Shown here: piece after piece, positions 6,407 to 15,561 of the stretch
Layout: every line of letters starts with the position of its first letter
Position numbering within the stretch: position 1 is the first letter of the stretch
From: a virus
Virus record (IMG/VR): IMGVR_UViG_3300029267_002747
Coordinates: 1 to 64,000 of that record
Strand: one strand, 5' to 3'
Length of the DNA: 64,000 nucleotides
Translations under genes and position numbers: made by a program
Notes under the pieces: generated by a model
Databases searched by the model: none
What the model was told of the DNA's origin: nothing
What the model saw: only the letters and a program-made list of their open reading frames with translations

Positions 6407-8761
6407 ATGGCCAAATTCTTCAAAGGAAAAAATAAGAAGGCAGAAATGCCTGATTATGAATTAAAAGACGGCGTCCTTAAGGGTGTGAAGGTAGAACATG
6501 CCGAAAGGTTAATGTCTACCTACCAAACCATTTTCTTCGACAAAGAAGGTCATCCCTTAGATCTCAGTAAACCCGGAACCAAGGTTTATAATCTTAGGGG
6601 TGACCCAGTGTCACCGTACGCCGCAAGCCTTATCTTCGATGCAGAAGGTAACGAAATAATGGAGTATGATGCATACTTCAATGAAGACGGGGACCTGGTC
6701 AACCAAAACTTCAAAGGTGTGATTTACGATGAAAGAGGTACGAAAATCGCAGACAGCATCGATGATGCGGATGCTGAGTACGAAATCGTAAACGATTGGG
6801 GTGACGGGTATGGTGAATATTACACACCACCCAAGCCAAAGAAAAAGTATGGCGGGCTTTATGGGTCTCCTAGTAGCTATAATAGTATTTTCAACAACAG
6901 CTATGATAGCTCCAAAGGTTCGTTAACATCCTCTGTGTTCAGTAAATTCGGTAATTATGGGTATAGCTCATATTCATATATGGGCGGGAAATCCAGTATG
7001 TCGAAAGATCAGTGGCGGTATAAAGCAGCTCTGAATTCCGTAGCAAGATCTGCCAATATTGTTGATTCAGGGGAGAAAGGTAAAGACCAGCATTTCCAGG
7101 TTAAATGGTCAAGTGGTGAGGACTACAACCAAATTAAAGGGAATACCGTATTCCTCAGCCCTGATGTGATAAATGAAGACACAACACTCAAGCCTGACTG
7201 GACGAATATCGATGAGAAAGATCCTGACGGAAAATACATCGACGTATTGACTGGTCAAGCCATGATTGAATCCTGTGTCAAAAGAACAGCTGACCCCGAG
7301 GCTGAACAATTGGTGAATGACGAGGCCAAGGATGCGCTTCTTAAAATGAAGCAAAAGCTGTGGTATGCATCGGAAACGATGCATGCGCAGGATAAAATCC
7401 TGGAAGATTGGCCTGGATTCCGTAACTATTTCGCCACTAAAACTGAGTACTACACAGATACAGATTGTCATAAGAAGACTCAGGAAATTCTTGATGAGTC
7501 AGTCAAAGATGGTGGTTCTGCGGAAGCGGCGCTTCAAGCGTTACTCTGGCAAATGATCCACCCGGATGAAGCCCTGGAGATTCCCGAAATTTATGAGGAA
7601 GCTCTAAATGAAGCTGCTGAGCGTATTGGGGATGCTGACACCTCGATGGATCGAGCCAAAGCGACACAAGAAATCATTAAAGATTTCGCAACGCGATGGG
7701 TCGTGAAAGAGGAAGAGGAAGAAAGTGATGAAGGCGGAGGAGAGGGTTCCGGATCGGAAATGCCGAACCCTGGGCTGGACCGAAATCAAATGACAGGAAA
7801 AGCTGATAATTCCACAGATGAAGATCTGGGGAAACAGTCAGCGAGTTCTGAAGATCCAGAAGAGGATGGCGACCCTAGCGGCATCCCTGGCTGCGCCCAA
7901 GGGGATGAGCATCCTGAAGGGTTCAAGGATCGACAAATAACCGATAAGGACTTAGCCGAATACAGGAGGATTGTAAAAGAACAGGCTCCATTCATCCGAG
8001 CCCTTAAGGATTCTATTAAACTAAAGAATGAACGCGCCTCTCTGGTCGAGCGAGGGCTGCGGTCCGGAACCCTGGATGAAGGTTCGGTCTTCAAACTAGG
8101 ATTCTATCATTGTGGTTATGAGGATAACCGCATATTTGAATACGAGGATATCATAGACAAGCCTAAAATGGCGTTCGGTATTCTCGTAGATGAATCTGGC
8201 TCCATGAGTGGCTGTGGTCACACAAGCTCTCGAGAGCCGAAGTACATGGTGGTTAGGAAACTAGCGATCACAATTGCCAATGCCTTCAATGAAATTGATG
8301 GCGTAGATATGTGTGTCGTGGGACACACTACCGGTGGCTACAGTGACAGACTTCTGTTAAACCATTATTACACACCCAACGGAAGAAATTTGGAAGGCTT
8401 GGCTACTATAAGTGCCTATTCTTCTAATCTCGACGGTTGGGCGATGGACCGCACCCTGCGGTTCATGGAAAATTGGTTTGCAGATTACGATAACTCTATG
8501 CTTATCCATATCCATGACGGGTATCCGTGTGGACATGGCTATGGTGGGATGGATGCAAAAGCACATATGCTCAAAGTCTGCCGAGACTACAGAGCCAAAG
8601 GTGTGGAAGTTATAGGCATCGGTGTTGATGCCGGCTTCGACAGGGAAAACGGAAATTCCATGTACGGCCCAAATAAGTGGGCGTGCATTGATTCTCCGAA
8701 AACTGTTGGAGTTATCTCCACATTAATCACGAAAGCTGTGCAATCTGCTTGCATGGTTTAG
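6407..8761 (+). CDS. VWA-domain protein (CobT/NorD-like), partner of the AAA+ ATPase
   Basis: The 784-residue protein carries a C-terminal von Willebrand A domain. Its MIDAS motif DESGS lies near residue 594, in the setting FGILVDESGSMSG. The N-terminal 150 residues contain degenerate DxxG-rich repeats (FDKEGHPL, FDAEGNEI, FNEDGDLV, YDERGTKI). A Tyr/Ser/Gly-rich linker and a long acidic segment (around residues 435-500) precede the VWA domain, as in CobT. It is preceded by AAAGGAG and follows the MoxR-like gene closely, so the two probably form one complex. The target is unknown. A terminator-like hairpin follows. Confidence 0.85.
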   Translation: MAKFFKGKNKKAEMPDYELKDGVLKGVKVEHAERLMSTYQTIFFDKEGHPLDLSKPGTKVYNLRGDPVSPYAASLIFDAEGNEIMEYDAYFNEDGDLVNQNFKGVIYDERGTKIADSIDDADAEYEIVNDWGDGYGEYYTPPKPKKKYGGLYGSPSSYNSIFNNSYDSSKGSLTSSVFSKFGNYGYSSYSYMGGKSSMSKDQWRYKAALNSVARSANIVDSGEKGKDQHFQVKWSSGEDYNQIKGNTVFLSPDVINEDTTLKPDWTNIDEKDPDGKYIDVLTGQAMIESCVKRTADPEAEQLVNDEAKDALLKMKQKLWYASETMHAQDKILEDWPGFRNYFATKTEYYTDTDCHKKTQEILDESVKDGGSAEAALQALLWQMIHPDEALEIPEIYEEALNEAAERIGDADTSMDRAKATQEIIKDFATRWVVKEEEEESDEGGGEGSGSEMPNPGLDRNQMTGKADNSTDEDLGKQSASSEDPEEDGDPSGIPGCAQGDEHPEGFKDRQITDKDLAEYRRIVKEQAPFIRALKDSIKLKNERASLVERGLRSGTLDEGSVFKLGFYHCGYEDNRIFEYEDIIDKPKMAFGILVDESGSMSGCGHTSSREPKYMVVRKLAITIANAFNEIDGVDMCVVGHTTGGYSDRLLLNHYYTPNGRNLEGLATISAYSSNLDGWAMDRTLRFMENWFADYDNSMLIHIHDGYPCGHGYGGMDAKAHMLKVCRDYRAKGVEVIGIGVDAGFDRENGNSMYGPNKWACIDSPKTVGVISTLITKAVQSACMV

Positions 8762-8769
8762 AATTTCGA

Positions 8770-8808
8770 AAAAGGGGTTTCTTGGTGCAATGCTGAGAAG
8801 CCTCTTTT
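8770..8808 (+). terminator. Terminator-like hairpin after the AAA+/VWA operon
   Basis: Bases 8770-8783 pair with 8795-8808 over 14 positions including wobbles, with an 11-base loop. The 3' arm ends in TTTT. This separates the AAA+/VWA pair from the next gene. Confidence 0.6.
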
Positions 8809-8834
8809 CTCCTTACTCCCTAACGAGGATCCAT

Positions 8835-9770
8835 ATGAGAAAACGTGCGAAACGTAAAGCCGCAAAGAAAACGGCTACAACACAAACATCTACACGGCCT
8901 AAGAGGATTAGGAGAACCCGTAAAGATACCGAACCTTACGCAGCGGTAGAACTTATAGACCCCGAGACTGCGATAGATTATCTCGGTATGAACAAAAACA
9001 ACCGACAAGTTTCCAAGAAGGCTGTAAAGTTCTTCGCCCAACTGATGAAGGATGGGAAATGGGAACTCAATCATCAAGGGATAGCCTTTGATGTGGCTGG
9101 TCGGTTGATTGATGGCCAACATAGATTGGAGGCCATTGTCGAAGCTGAGATATCTGTAGAAATGTACGTGTGGCGGGATTTGCCTACCCATACATTCGCT
9201 ACAATTGACAGCGGCGCGGTACGTAGGGCAGATCACCTATTACATATCCAAGGTGGCACTTACACTTCCCAAGCTTCTGCGATATCTCGGTCTGCCATTG
9301 CGGGACATCAAGGGTACCACGGTCGGTGGTTTGTAAGAGATGTGGCGGATTTCGCCATAAAACACAACGACTTAGTGCAAGAAGTAATTGCAACGTTGTA
9401 CAAATCCGGCCCGGCCCGGGACGCATATAATGCCAGAGTATCTGGAGCTTTCTTGAAGGCTCTCCTGCATTGTCAGACGGAAAACTTGCCGAAGGCATAT
9501 GCAGCTATTTATGAAGGCATGGAGAGATTCGGATCTGGATTGTTTTCCGACCCAGACGATCCGATGAAAAGATTGAGAGACCTGATATTGCGGAACAAAA
9601 AGTCCAAGGGTAGGAAACTACAAGATCAGGCCTTGTGGAATTACACAATGGCCGCACTTGTAGCTACTGCTACGGGCAAAAAGATGAAACGCTTAATAAC
9701 AAGCGATTCATTGGTCAACTCGTTCCCGATAGATGGGTTAATCAAGAACATCACAGGAAGAGTTCATTAG
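8835..9770 (+). CDS. ParB-like / DGQHR-type nuclease-fold protein, 311 aa
   Basis: A basic N-terminal tail (KRAKRKAAKK) is followed by a ParB/sulfiredoxin-type domain with the signature LIDGQHRL, preceded by NRQVSKKAVK and followed by TFATIDSG. Proteins with this motif are common in phages and bind DNA or NTPs; no partition partner is visible here. The ATG at 8835, with CGAGGA before it, is preferred to the in-frame ATG at 8790, which lies inside the terminator hairpin and lacks a site. Confidence 0.65.
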   Translation: MRKRAKRKAAKKTATTQTSTRPKRIRRTRKDTEPYAAVELIDPETAIDYLGMNKNNRQVSKKAVKFFAQLMKDGKWELNHQGIAFDVAGRLIDGQHRLEAIVEAEISVEMYVWRDLPTHTFATIDSGAVRRADHLLHIQGGTYTSQASAISRSAIAGHQGYHGRWFVRDVADFAIKHNDLVQEVIATLYKSGPARDAYNARVSGAFLKALLHCQTENLPKAYAAIYEGMERFGSGLFSDPDDPMKRLRDLILRNKKSKGRKLQDQALWNYTMAALVATATGKKMKRLITSDSLVNSFPIDGLIKNITGRVH

Positions 9771-10024
9771 AAAATGAGCTCAATTATTAAACTTTATTAA
9801 GAGAAAGGATCCACAAGTTTTGTAATGCAAACGAAATGCGAACTGTTCCGGCATCTAGTAGGTCTCGTGCCAATGAATCGAGTCTGGTTAGAGCCCAGCT
9901 CTCTTCAACGGTCTACCCCGAAATATGGACCGCCAGCTCTCCAAAGTAGTTATTGCAATACAAAATCTTTGTGGATCCTCTTTTCTCTTATCTCATTCAT
10001 GTTTTACCGCCAAAGGAGTTAAAC

Positions 10025-11026
10025 ATGGGATTACAAATAGCAGCTATACCCACCAAAAATTATGATAAACGTCGAGAGATCTGTCGATGGGAGATCTCTT
10101 ATGACAGATACGATATAGAAGACGCCAAAGAAGCTGTAAACACTATTTTTGATTTGGTTGATTTACACAAATATTTACAGGCTCGTTACCCAAAAAATCG
10201 TGTTGAAACAGACCCGAGCAATGAATCTGTGGTTGTTTACATGAGGCCAGAGGAAAAGCCAGACCCGGAAAAATTGGCCCTGGACTTAGTGGACTCCTCG
10301 GAAACAACCACAAAAGATCTGTTGGCTGTACGGTATCACATCAAGAAATTTTCCACTTTAATAGCGGTTGTGAAAAAATATATCGAACTTGAACCAAATG
10401 GTGCATATCCTGCCAACATATACAGACTGACAGATGTGTCAGAGGATGAATTTGGGAACAAACTTTCCACATACTCGGTCGCCAGACGCAAATACCTGCA
10501 AAGAGTCTTTGCTAAAGACGGATATTTCTTGAACCTTAACACCCATCACATATCGAAAAATGCGTCAAAGGCGAAAGCTGCAATGACTCGCCAAGGTTAC
10601 GGACCAAAGAAAAAGTCCAAACCCCGAAAAGACAGAATAACGAAAATCAAGAAATATGCTTTGTGGTCTTTAGCCTATATTATGAGACACCACATAAGAA
10701 AAGTTTTCGCGGATGAAGAATGGGGTTGGTTTATCCAAGTACATGATTTTGCGTCATCCACCCGAGTAGACCACATCTTATTGTATGCTGTGAAATGCTT
10801 TTCCATTCTGCACAAAATGGGAGAACTCGGGCGATTAAGACGGGACTCTTCATACATAGATAAAGTTAAAGAAGTCCATAAAGCGAGGGAGTTCCTGAAG
10901 AATTGGAAAAATCGCAAAATGCCTACCAAAAGTTCCTGGAATAAGTTCAAGCCGGAAGCATTCGATAAATTCCTCGAAATAATGGACAAAGAATACTCAC
11001 TATTACCGGAGGAAACTACTAAATGA
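10025..11026 (+). CDS. Hypothetical protein, 333 aa
   Basis: The start at 10025 follows AAAGGAG and is preferred to an in-frame ATG at 9953 without a site. The protein is helical and basic, with repeated Lys/Arg clusters (KKKSKPRKDR) and a Tyr-rich C-terminus. Family not recognised. It overlaps the next gene by ATGA, starting a chain of overlapping genes to 13154. The 254 bp before it (9771-10024) show no gene I can support. Confidence 0.7.
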   Translation: MGLQIAAIPTKNYDKRREICRWEISYDRYDIEDAKEAVNTIFDLVDLHKYLQARYPKNRVETDPSNESVVVYMRPEEKPDPEKLALDLVDSSETTTKDLLAVRYHIKKFSTLIAVVKKYIELEPNGAYPANIYRLTDVSEDEFGNKLSTYSVARRKYLQRVFAKDGYFLNLNTHHISKNASKAKAAMTRQGYGPKKKSKPRKDRITKIKKYALWSLAYIMRHHIRKVFADEEWGWFIQVHDFASSTRVDHILLYAVKCFSILHKMGELGRLRRDSSYIDKVKEVHKAREFLKNWKNRKMPTKSSWNKFKPEAFDKFLEIMDKEYSLLPEETTK

Positions 11027-11499
11027 AATATGATTTTGATGACCTCGTGGACGCCGCCAAGGCTGTCCAGAGAAAACGAACAGACAAAAGTAAGCTCAGT
11101 GCCTTAACTGAGCTTTACTTCCACATGAATATGGCAGCAGAAGAGCTCAAGAAAGCCAAGAAAGACCTGGCCCGGAAATCTGCCATCTTGCAAAGCGCTG
11201 AAGAAATCCTAAAAGGCGTCGCTACGCCTATCATAGACAAAGACCCAGGCAAGAAGATCTGCATGGATGTGGATGCAGACATCGGAAAGATGGTCTTGTC
11301 AATGACAATTGAGTCTAATCCACCGCGTGTGGAGGTTTTGGTGGACCCCAAAGACTTACCGGATGAATACCGACGGGTTAAATACGAGGCAGATAAAATT
11401 GCTTTGAAGAAAGGGATAACTGCCGGGAAAGTGTCCCCCGAGCTGGCAAAAATCATCACAAGTAATACACATGTAAGGTTTTCATTGGGCATGCTATGA
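11023..11499 (+). CDS. Hypothetical protein, possibly Gp157-like
   Basis: The N-terminal half (to about residue 75) is a predicted coiled coil (AAEELKKAKKDLARK). The C-terminal half has a PDEYRRVK...DKIALKKGITAGK pattern that resembles the C-terminus of siphovirus Gp157 proteins, linked to host nuclease inhibition or to recombination loci. The resemblance is by eye and weak. The gene overlaps both neighbours by 4 bp (ATGA), so it is coupled in an operon. Confidence 0.6.
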   Translation: MKYDFDDLVDAAKAVQRKRTDKSKLSALTELYFHMNMAAEELKKAKKDLARKSAILQSAEEILKGVATPIIDKDPGKKICMDVDADIGKMVLSMTIESNPPRVEVLVDPKDLPDEYRRVKYEADKIALKKGITAGKVSPELAKIITSNTHVRFSLGML

Positions 11500-11705
11500 T
11501 CAAAATAACATACGAAGGGGAAAAATACCGCGTAAGTTATTTCACCGCAGAGATAATGGTAGACCAAGTCGATGAAGGAATATCTCTGGACTTGGTCGCC
11601 TCAGCCCATCATCTCCCGAAACCGGTGGCTAAAATAGCTATACGTAAGTATCTATCCTCCCAAAAAGCTGTGAAGAAACGGAAGAATACTCATGGAGAAA
11701 GCTGA
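11496..11705 (+). CDS. Small hypothetical protein, 69 aa
   Basis: The start overlaps the previous stop (ATGATC at 11496) and the end overlaps the next start by 14 bp, supporting a real coupled gene. The N-terminus looks like a small beta fold and the C-terminus is basic (KAVKKRKN). No function recognised. Confidence 0.65.
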   Translation: MIKITYEGEKYRVSYFTAEIMVDQVDEGISLDLVASAHHLPKPVAKIAIRKYLSSQKAVKKRKNTHGES

Positions 11706-12339
11706 TGTTATATCGTGGGCGCGAACCACCATGCAAATGACCGGATGTAGGTATGTGGACGCTTTAGCTGCCTTAGAACTCTGTAAGCAGGTAGCGAAAA
11801 GAACTACGGTCCGAGACAGGAGCAAAACTCCTAACAAAATTAAAGACCTACCTAAACCTGGTCCTTTGAAAATATTATTTCAAAAACAAAATAAAGCTAC
11901 AATTGGAGTAGAAGGAAAACTCCAGAAAGATATCGCCTGTTCCAAAGATTGGGGCAAAACAACTTTACGCTGGCCTGAAGTTCACGTCGATGTGTATTGG
12001 AGAACTTGGGTGTACGGCGGGATTCCGATTACCGTAGAGTCCTTCCCAGAAGTAGAAGCCTATAGTTCTCTTGTATTGTTAGATGGTGTTGTGGATGTGA
12101 GTAAAGTCATAGGTTTAATCACCCGTGAAGTAGAGCAAAGAACAAAATCTGTGTCATTTTTGCCACAAATAGCGTATAACGATGATGATAACGCGCTGGC
12201 GCTTCCAATGATGTACGCCGCTCCGTTATTCCGAGCTTTGGCTATTTATGTGACGCAGTTTCAAGTTATGAAACAAGAAACTCCGGAACAATGGTTACTG
12301 GCCAATGAAGACTTTATTGTCGTTATCAGAAGGCCTTAG
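11692..12339 (+). CDS. Hypothetical protein, 215 aa
   Basis: The N-terminal 40 residues look helical (ARTTMQMTGCRYVDALAALE), followed by a mixed alpha/beta body. No motif identified. It overlaps the preceding gene by 14 bp, with only 1 bp separating it from the next. Confidence 0.65.
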   Translation: MEKADVISWARTTMQMTGCRYVDALAALELCKQVAKRTTVRDRSKTPNKIKDLPKPGPLKILFQKQNKATIGVEGKLQKDIACSKDWGKTTLRWPEVHVDVYWRTWVYGGIPITVESFPEVEAYSSLVLLDGVVDVSKVIGLITREVEQRTKSVSFLPQIAYNDDDNALALPMMYAAPLFRALAIYVTQFQVMKQETPEQWLLANEDFIVVIRRP

Positions 12340-12340
12340 C

Positions 12341-12769
12341 ATGATGACACCAGCAGAACAAGAGCTTCTACAACTGTCAGACACCTTGCATGACTGGGGT
12401 CATAGGAAGTTGTTTGATTCAGAAAATAGAACGACTCTGGAAGTAAATATCCGACTCAATTACATAACGGCTAAAGTAAGAGGCGTTCAAGCAGACTATA
12501 AAGTCCCGCATGATTCTCCTGTATTCTCACAACTTATTCGATCTCTCCTGAGATTCAGCAAGTTAGCGGATGTAGGATACATCTACGGCCTGGCTAAAGA
12601 GCACGACATGTCTGATTGGTCGTCCAGAGCGGAAATGTGGAAGAAAAGATTAGAAGTCATTCTTGCATGTGACGATGAGAAACGCAAAATTGTTAGCTTA
12701 GAAGATTTGGACCGAGTAATTGCGAATGAAGAAAAACCTGGAAGAGATACTGAAACATGCTCAGAATAG
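12341..12769 (+). CDS. Hypothetical helical protein, 142 aa
   Basis: Translation most likely begins at one of the adjacent ATGs (12341 or 12344), directly after the previous stop; an in-frame ATG at 12305 would overlap it. The sequence is mostly helical, with a charged tail (NEEKPGRDTE). Function unknown. The ribosome binding site is poor, so translational coupling is likely. Confidence 0.6.
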   Translation: MMTPAEQELLQLSDTLHDWGHRKLFDSENRTTLEVNIRLNYITAKVRGVQADYKVPHDSPVFSQLIRSLLRFSKLADVGYIYGLAKEHDMSDWSSRAEMWKKRLEVILACDDEKRKIVSLEDLDRVIANEEKPGRDTETCSE

Positions 12770-13154
12770 AGCTAAAGAGAAAAAACTCCAGAGAGATAAC
12801 AAAAGAGCCGCCAGACAAAAAAGTCCGCAAGCAAAACGTCAGCGAAGAAATAAACATACACAGAAGAATACTTCCGGTATTCATCGTTTAGCTCAGAGGC
12901 TTCGTGAGTTGTGGCCGCCTTTAAATCCTCCGGACTATGGGAAAGATTATAAATTTCTTGAACATTTCGTCCGGGTAATCAAAAAACAACACCCACACCT
13001 AACAAACCCAGCTATCCATAAAATGGCTGAGGACATTGTTACAGGCATCCGTAAAGATGAGCTTCCAGAATATGTTCAGGATTTAGATGTCTGTCAGGTG
13101 CTGGGTAAATTAGCCTATCATATTAGTGAAAATTTATCTGAATACCTACCTTGA
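12726..13154 (+). CDS. Hypothetical basic protein, 142 aa
   Basis: The first 55 residues are strongly basic (KEKKLQRDNKRAARQ, KAKRQRRNKH), as in a DNA- or RNA-binding tail. The C-terminal part is a helical domain of about 85 residues. ATG 12726 is chosen; a TTG six bases upstream is an alternative. It overlaps the preceding gene by 44 bp. It precedes the helicase, so a helicase-loader role is conceivable but not shown. Confidence 0.55.
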   Translation: MKKNLEEILKHAQNRAKEKKLQRDNKRAARQKSPQAKRQRRNKHTQKNTSGIHRLAQRLRELWPPLNPPDYGKDYKFLEHFVRVIKKQHPHLTNPAIHKMAEDIVTGIRKDELPEYVQDLDVCQVLGKLAYHISENLSEYLP

Positions 13155-13213
13155 CACCCGTCCCGGACTGCAGTACATTCCTACTTCCTATAATTACACG
13201 AAGGAGACACTAA

Positions 13214-14518
13214 ATGGCCGACAAGGTTCCAGCGTTGGTACAGCGGGTTCTATCAGGACTCTGCCAAGAACCGGAAGATTTTATGCGGCAGGCTTCTTTG
13301 GAAGAATTGATCCCTAAGCCATACAGACCTATCTACACATACATTGCCGAATACTTCACTCGACATGGGAAAAGTCCAACCTGGACAAAAGTCCGGAAGA
13401 ATTTCAGGGCAAAATTTGAGTTAAAAATACAAAAGGTATCGAAAAAGACAGCTTCTGAATTAGTAGAAGAGTTGATTAACGCCAAAAAAGCGGTCCTGGT
13501 TCGCCAGGTTTTCGATGCTTTAGCAGATACCGGAGATATTGAGTCGTGGGAGGATGTCACCCCAAACATAGTTGATGACCTCATATCCAAGATGAAAGAC
13601 TGTGTCACTACATCTTCCGTACTTGGCACATATGAATCTGACCATGTTGTATCCTTTGGAGACGGCTCAGATTTAAAAGAACTATACGCCAACATGGAAT
13701 CTGGGGCTGGTGCTGGGTATCAAATGTACTTTAAGGAGCTCTCCGACCCTTTCAATGGGCTCAAGAACGGATCTGTCTACGGCATGTTCGGAGCTCCTGG
13801 GGTGAAAAAGACTTTCATCCTGGCCTTGCAAGCCGCGTATTTTGCGCTGAGTAAAATCCCAACTTTTCTATTCTCATCTGAGATGTCTAGCGAGGAACTT
13901 AAGCAGAGAGTCGCAGCGATGCTAGCTGGTGTTAGTTATGACGGAGTCATCAAAGGAACACTCTCAAAATCTGAAAAAGCCACCTACTATGCATGGTTGG
14001 ACAGTGATGAAAGAAAAGACCTGGATGAATATCTGATCTTTGGTGGACCTACATCTTGCCCGAATTTAGTCGCTTTGGAGAAGATAGTTCGTGAGCACCG
14101 GATACATATGATCTGCCTTGACACAATAGCAAACATGGCGGATACAGACCAGAACGGAGAAATTGGTTGGATGCAAATCCAGAAGCTGATGAGAGAACTT
14201 AATATACTCGTTAAGCGTCATCAAATTCCCTGTTTGTATACCAGCCATTTCAACAGGTCTGGTAGCCGTAACAGATCAGGTGTAGCCCATGGTGACGCAT
14301 TCTTCAAGTACTCCGCCCAAGCCTGGTCCATATCCAGCAAAGAAGAGACTTCTGTAGACTTTTGTACATTCAAAACCAGAGAATCTTCAGATACAGGTAA
14401 GAGATACCTACGCTATAAATTTGATCTTTTGAAGGCTGAATTCCGATTCTTCTCCACTGTGGATAAGAGCCGAAAATCAGCCGCTAGTGCAACTATTTCT
14501 GGATACGCAGGACGATGA
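13214..14518 (+). CDS. DnaB-like replicative helicase (RecA-fold ATPase)
   Basis: The C-terminal RecA-like domain has the layout of phage DnaB-family helicases: Walker A GAPGVKKT at 193-200, SSEMSSEELKQR (helix after strand 2), Walker B IHMICLDTIANM near 300, and a sensor-like LYTSHFNR followed by GVAHGDAFFKYSA. The N-terminal 140 residues are helical, as in DnaB. The P-loop is unusual in having Lys where the Gly before the catalytic Lys is expected. An AAGGAG site precedes the start, and the gene overlaps the primase gene by ATGA, matching a helicase-primase pair. Confidence 0.8.
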   Translation: MADKVPALVQRVLSGLCQEPEDFMRQASLEELIPKPYRPIYTYIAEYFTRHGKSPTWTKVRKNFRAKFELKIQKVSKKTASELVEELINAKKAVLVRQVFDALADTGDIESWEDVTPNIVDDLISKMKDCVTTSSVLGTYESDHVVSFGDGSDLKELYANMESGAGAGYQMYFKELSDPFNGLKNGSVYGMFGAPGVKKTFILALQAAYFALSKIPTFLFSSEMSSEELKQRVAAMLAGVSYDGVIKGTLSKSEKATYYAWLDSDERKDLDEYLIFGGPTSCPNLVALEKIVREHRIHMICLDTIANMADTDQNGEIGWMQIQKLMRELNILVKRHQIPCLYTSHFNRSGSRNRSGVAHGDAFFKYSAQAWSISSKEETSVDFCTFKTRESSDTGKRYLRYKFDLLKAEFRFFSTVDKSRKSAASATISGYAGR

Positions 14519-15537
14519 AAAAAGATACATTCATCCGACTGTGGGAGAGATTTTTCAATGAAACACCGAAGATTAGTGGGGATTGGTTCAAATGCAGATG
14601 CATTATGGCACCATACACTTCAGACCACAAACACGATGTGGACCAAACCCCTGCTTTGAATATCATCGTAGGGAACAAAACCTCATGGTGTAAATGCTGG
14701 GTATGTGGAAAAGAAAAAGGAGAACCCCTCTTGACATTCCTGGCAGAATACGCTAAAAGGGCTGGCCGTCCTGGGGTATTGGCTGCTTTTGAAGAAGCTG
14801 AAGAAGCAGAAGCTGAAGCCGCCTCTATTCCCGACTTTATATTCGGTAAAAACACAGGCTCTGCCACAGAAGACACAGACTACACAGACACATTGAAAAA
14901 ATTAACGGGACAGCCAGACGCTGTCTTCATGACCAAGAAAGGGATAGACCAGGAAACCTCAAAGTTATTTGGAATAACATCAAATGAAACTGATTTTGAA
15001 ACACAGAAAGAATTAGGTAGTTACTCTCCCGGGATAATCATCCCATACCTCAATCCTGATGGTGATAAATGTGTGGGTCTAAAATATAGACCATATCATC
15101 ACACAAAAGGTCCCAAATATTGGTTTGTTGGAAAAATGTCAAAAACTGACAAATTATATGGAGATTGGTTAATCCCAGATGATATTGACCCCAATGATAT
15201 CGATGATCCTGAATTCAGATTATACCTCTGCGAAGGAGAATTGGATGTCATGCACTTTAGGAGGGAAAAGAGATATGCAATAGCTGTAGCTGGATCAGAT
15301 CTCTCTGAAGAACAAGCGGAGATGATTAAATCTCTAACTGATGTAATCTTCGTAGTAGGAGACCCAGATCCAGCAGGAGTGAAATTTTCCAGGAGCGCTC
15401 GAAAAACATTGGAAAAAGTGGGCGTGAAAGCTTACTTGATATTTCCGGAAGTAAATCCTCGAGAACTCACACAAGAACAGATTGACCGTATGTCTGATAT
15501 TGTTATTCAGGCCGACCAGATGTACCAAGATTGGTAA
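14515..15537 (+). CDS. DNA primase (zinc-binding + Toprim)
   Basis: A Cys-rich N-terminus (C27, C29, C59, C61, C64 in WCKCWVCGKEKG) fits a primase zinc finger for template recognition. The C-terminal Toprim domain shows the acidic motif LYLCEGELDVM and the DxD motif VVGDPDPAG, which bind catalytic metal. An Ala/Glu-rich linker (around residues 95-115) joins the two parts. The start overlaps the helicase stop by ATGA. Together they probably synthesise primers at the phage fork. Confidence 0.82.
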   Translation: MKKDTFIRLWERFFNETPKISGDWFKCRCIMAPYTSDHKHDVDQTPALNIIVGNKTSWCKCWVCGKEKGEPLLTFLAEYAKRAGRPGVLAAFEEAEEAEAEAASIPDFIFGKNTGSATEDTDYTDTLKKLTGQPDAVFMTKKGIDQETSKLFGITSNETDFETQKELGSYSPGIIIPYLNPDGDKCVGLKYRPYHHTKGPKYWFVGKMSKTDKLYGDWLIPDDIDPNDIDDPEFRLYLCEGELDVMHFRREKRYAIAVAGSDLSEEQAEMIKSLTDVIFVVGDPDPAGVKFSRSARKTLEKVGVKAYLIFPEVNPRELTQEQIDRMSDIVIQADQMYQDW

Positions 15538-15561
15538 CACCACAGAAAAATAGAGAAAACC

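Noticed and set aside
9825-10022. 65-codon open frame before the gene at 10025
   Set aside because: Poorly placed ribosome site and unconvincing composition; the gap is better read as a leader.
13151-13194. TTGACA and TATAAT boxes upstream of the helicase gene
   Set aside because: The boxes are separated by 32 bp, far from the 17 bp needed, and TTGACA overlaps the previous stop codon. The TATAAT alone is weak evidence.
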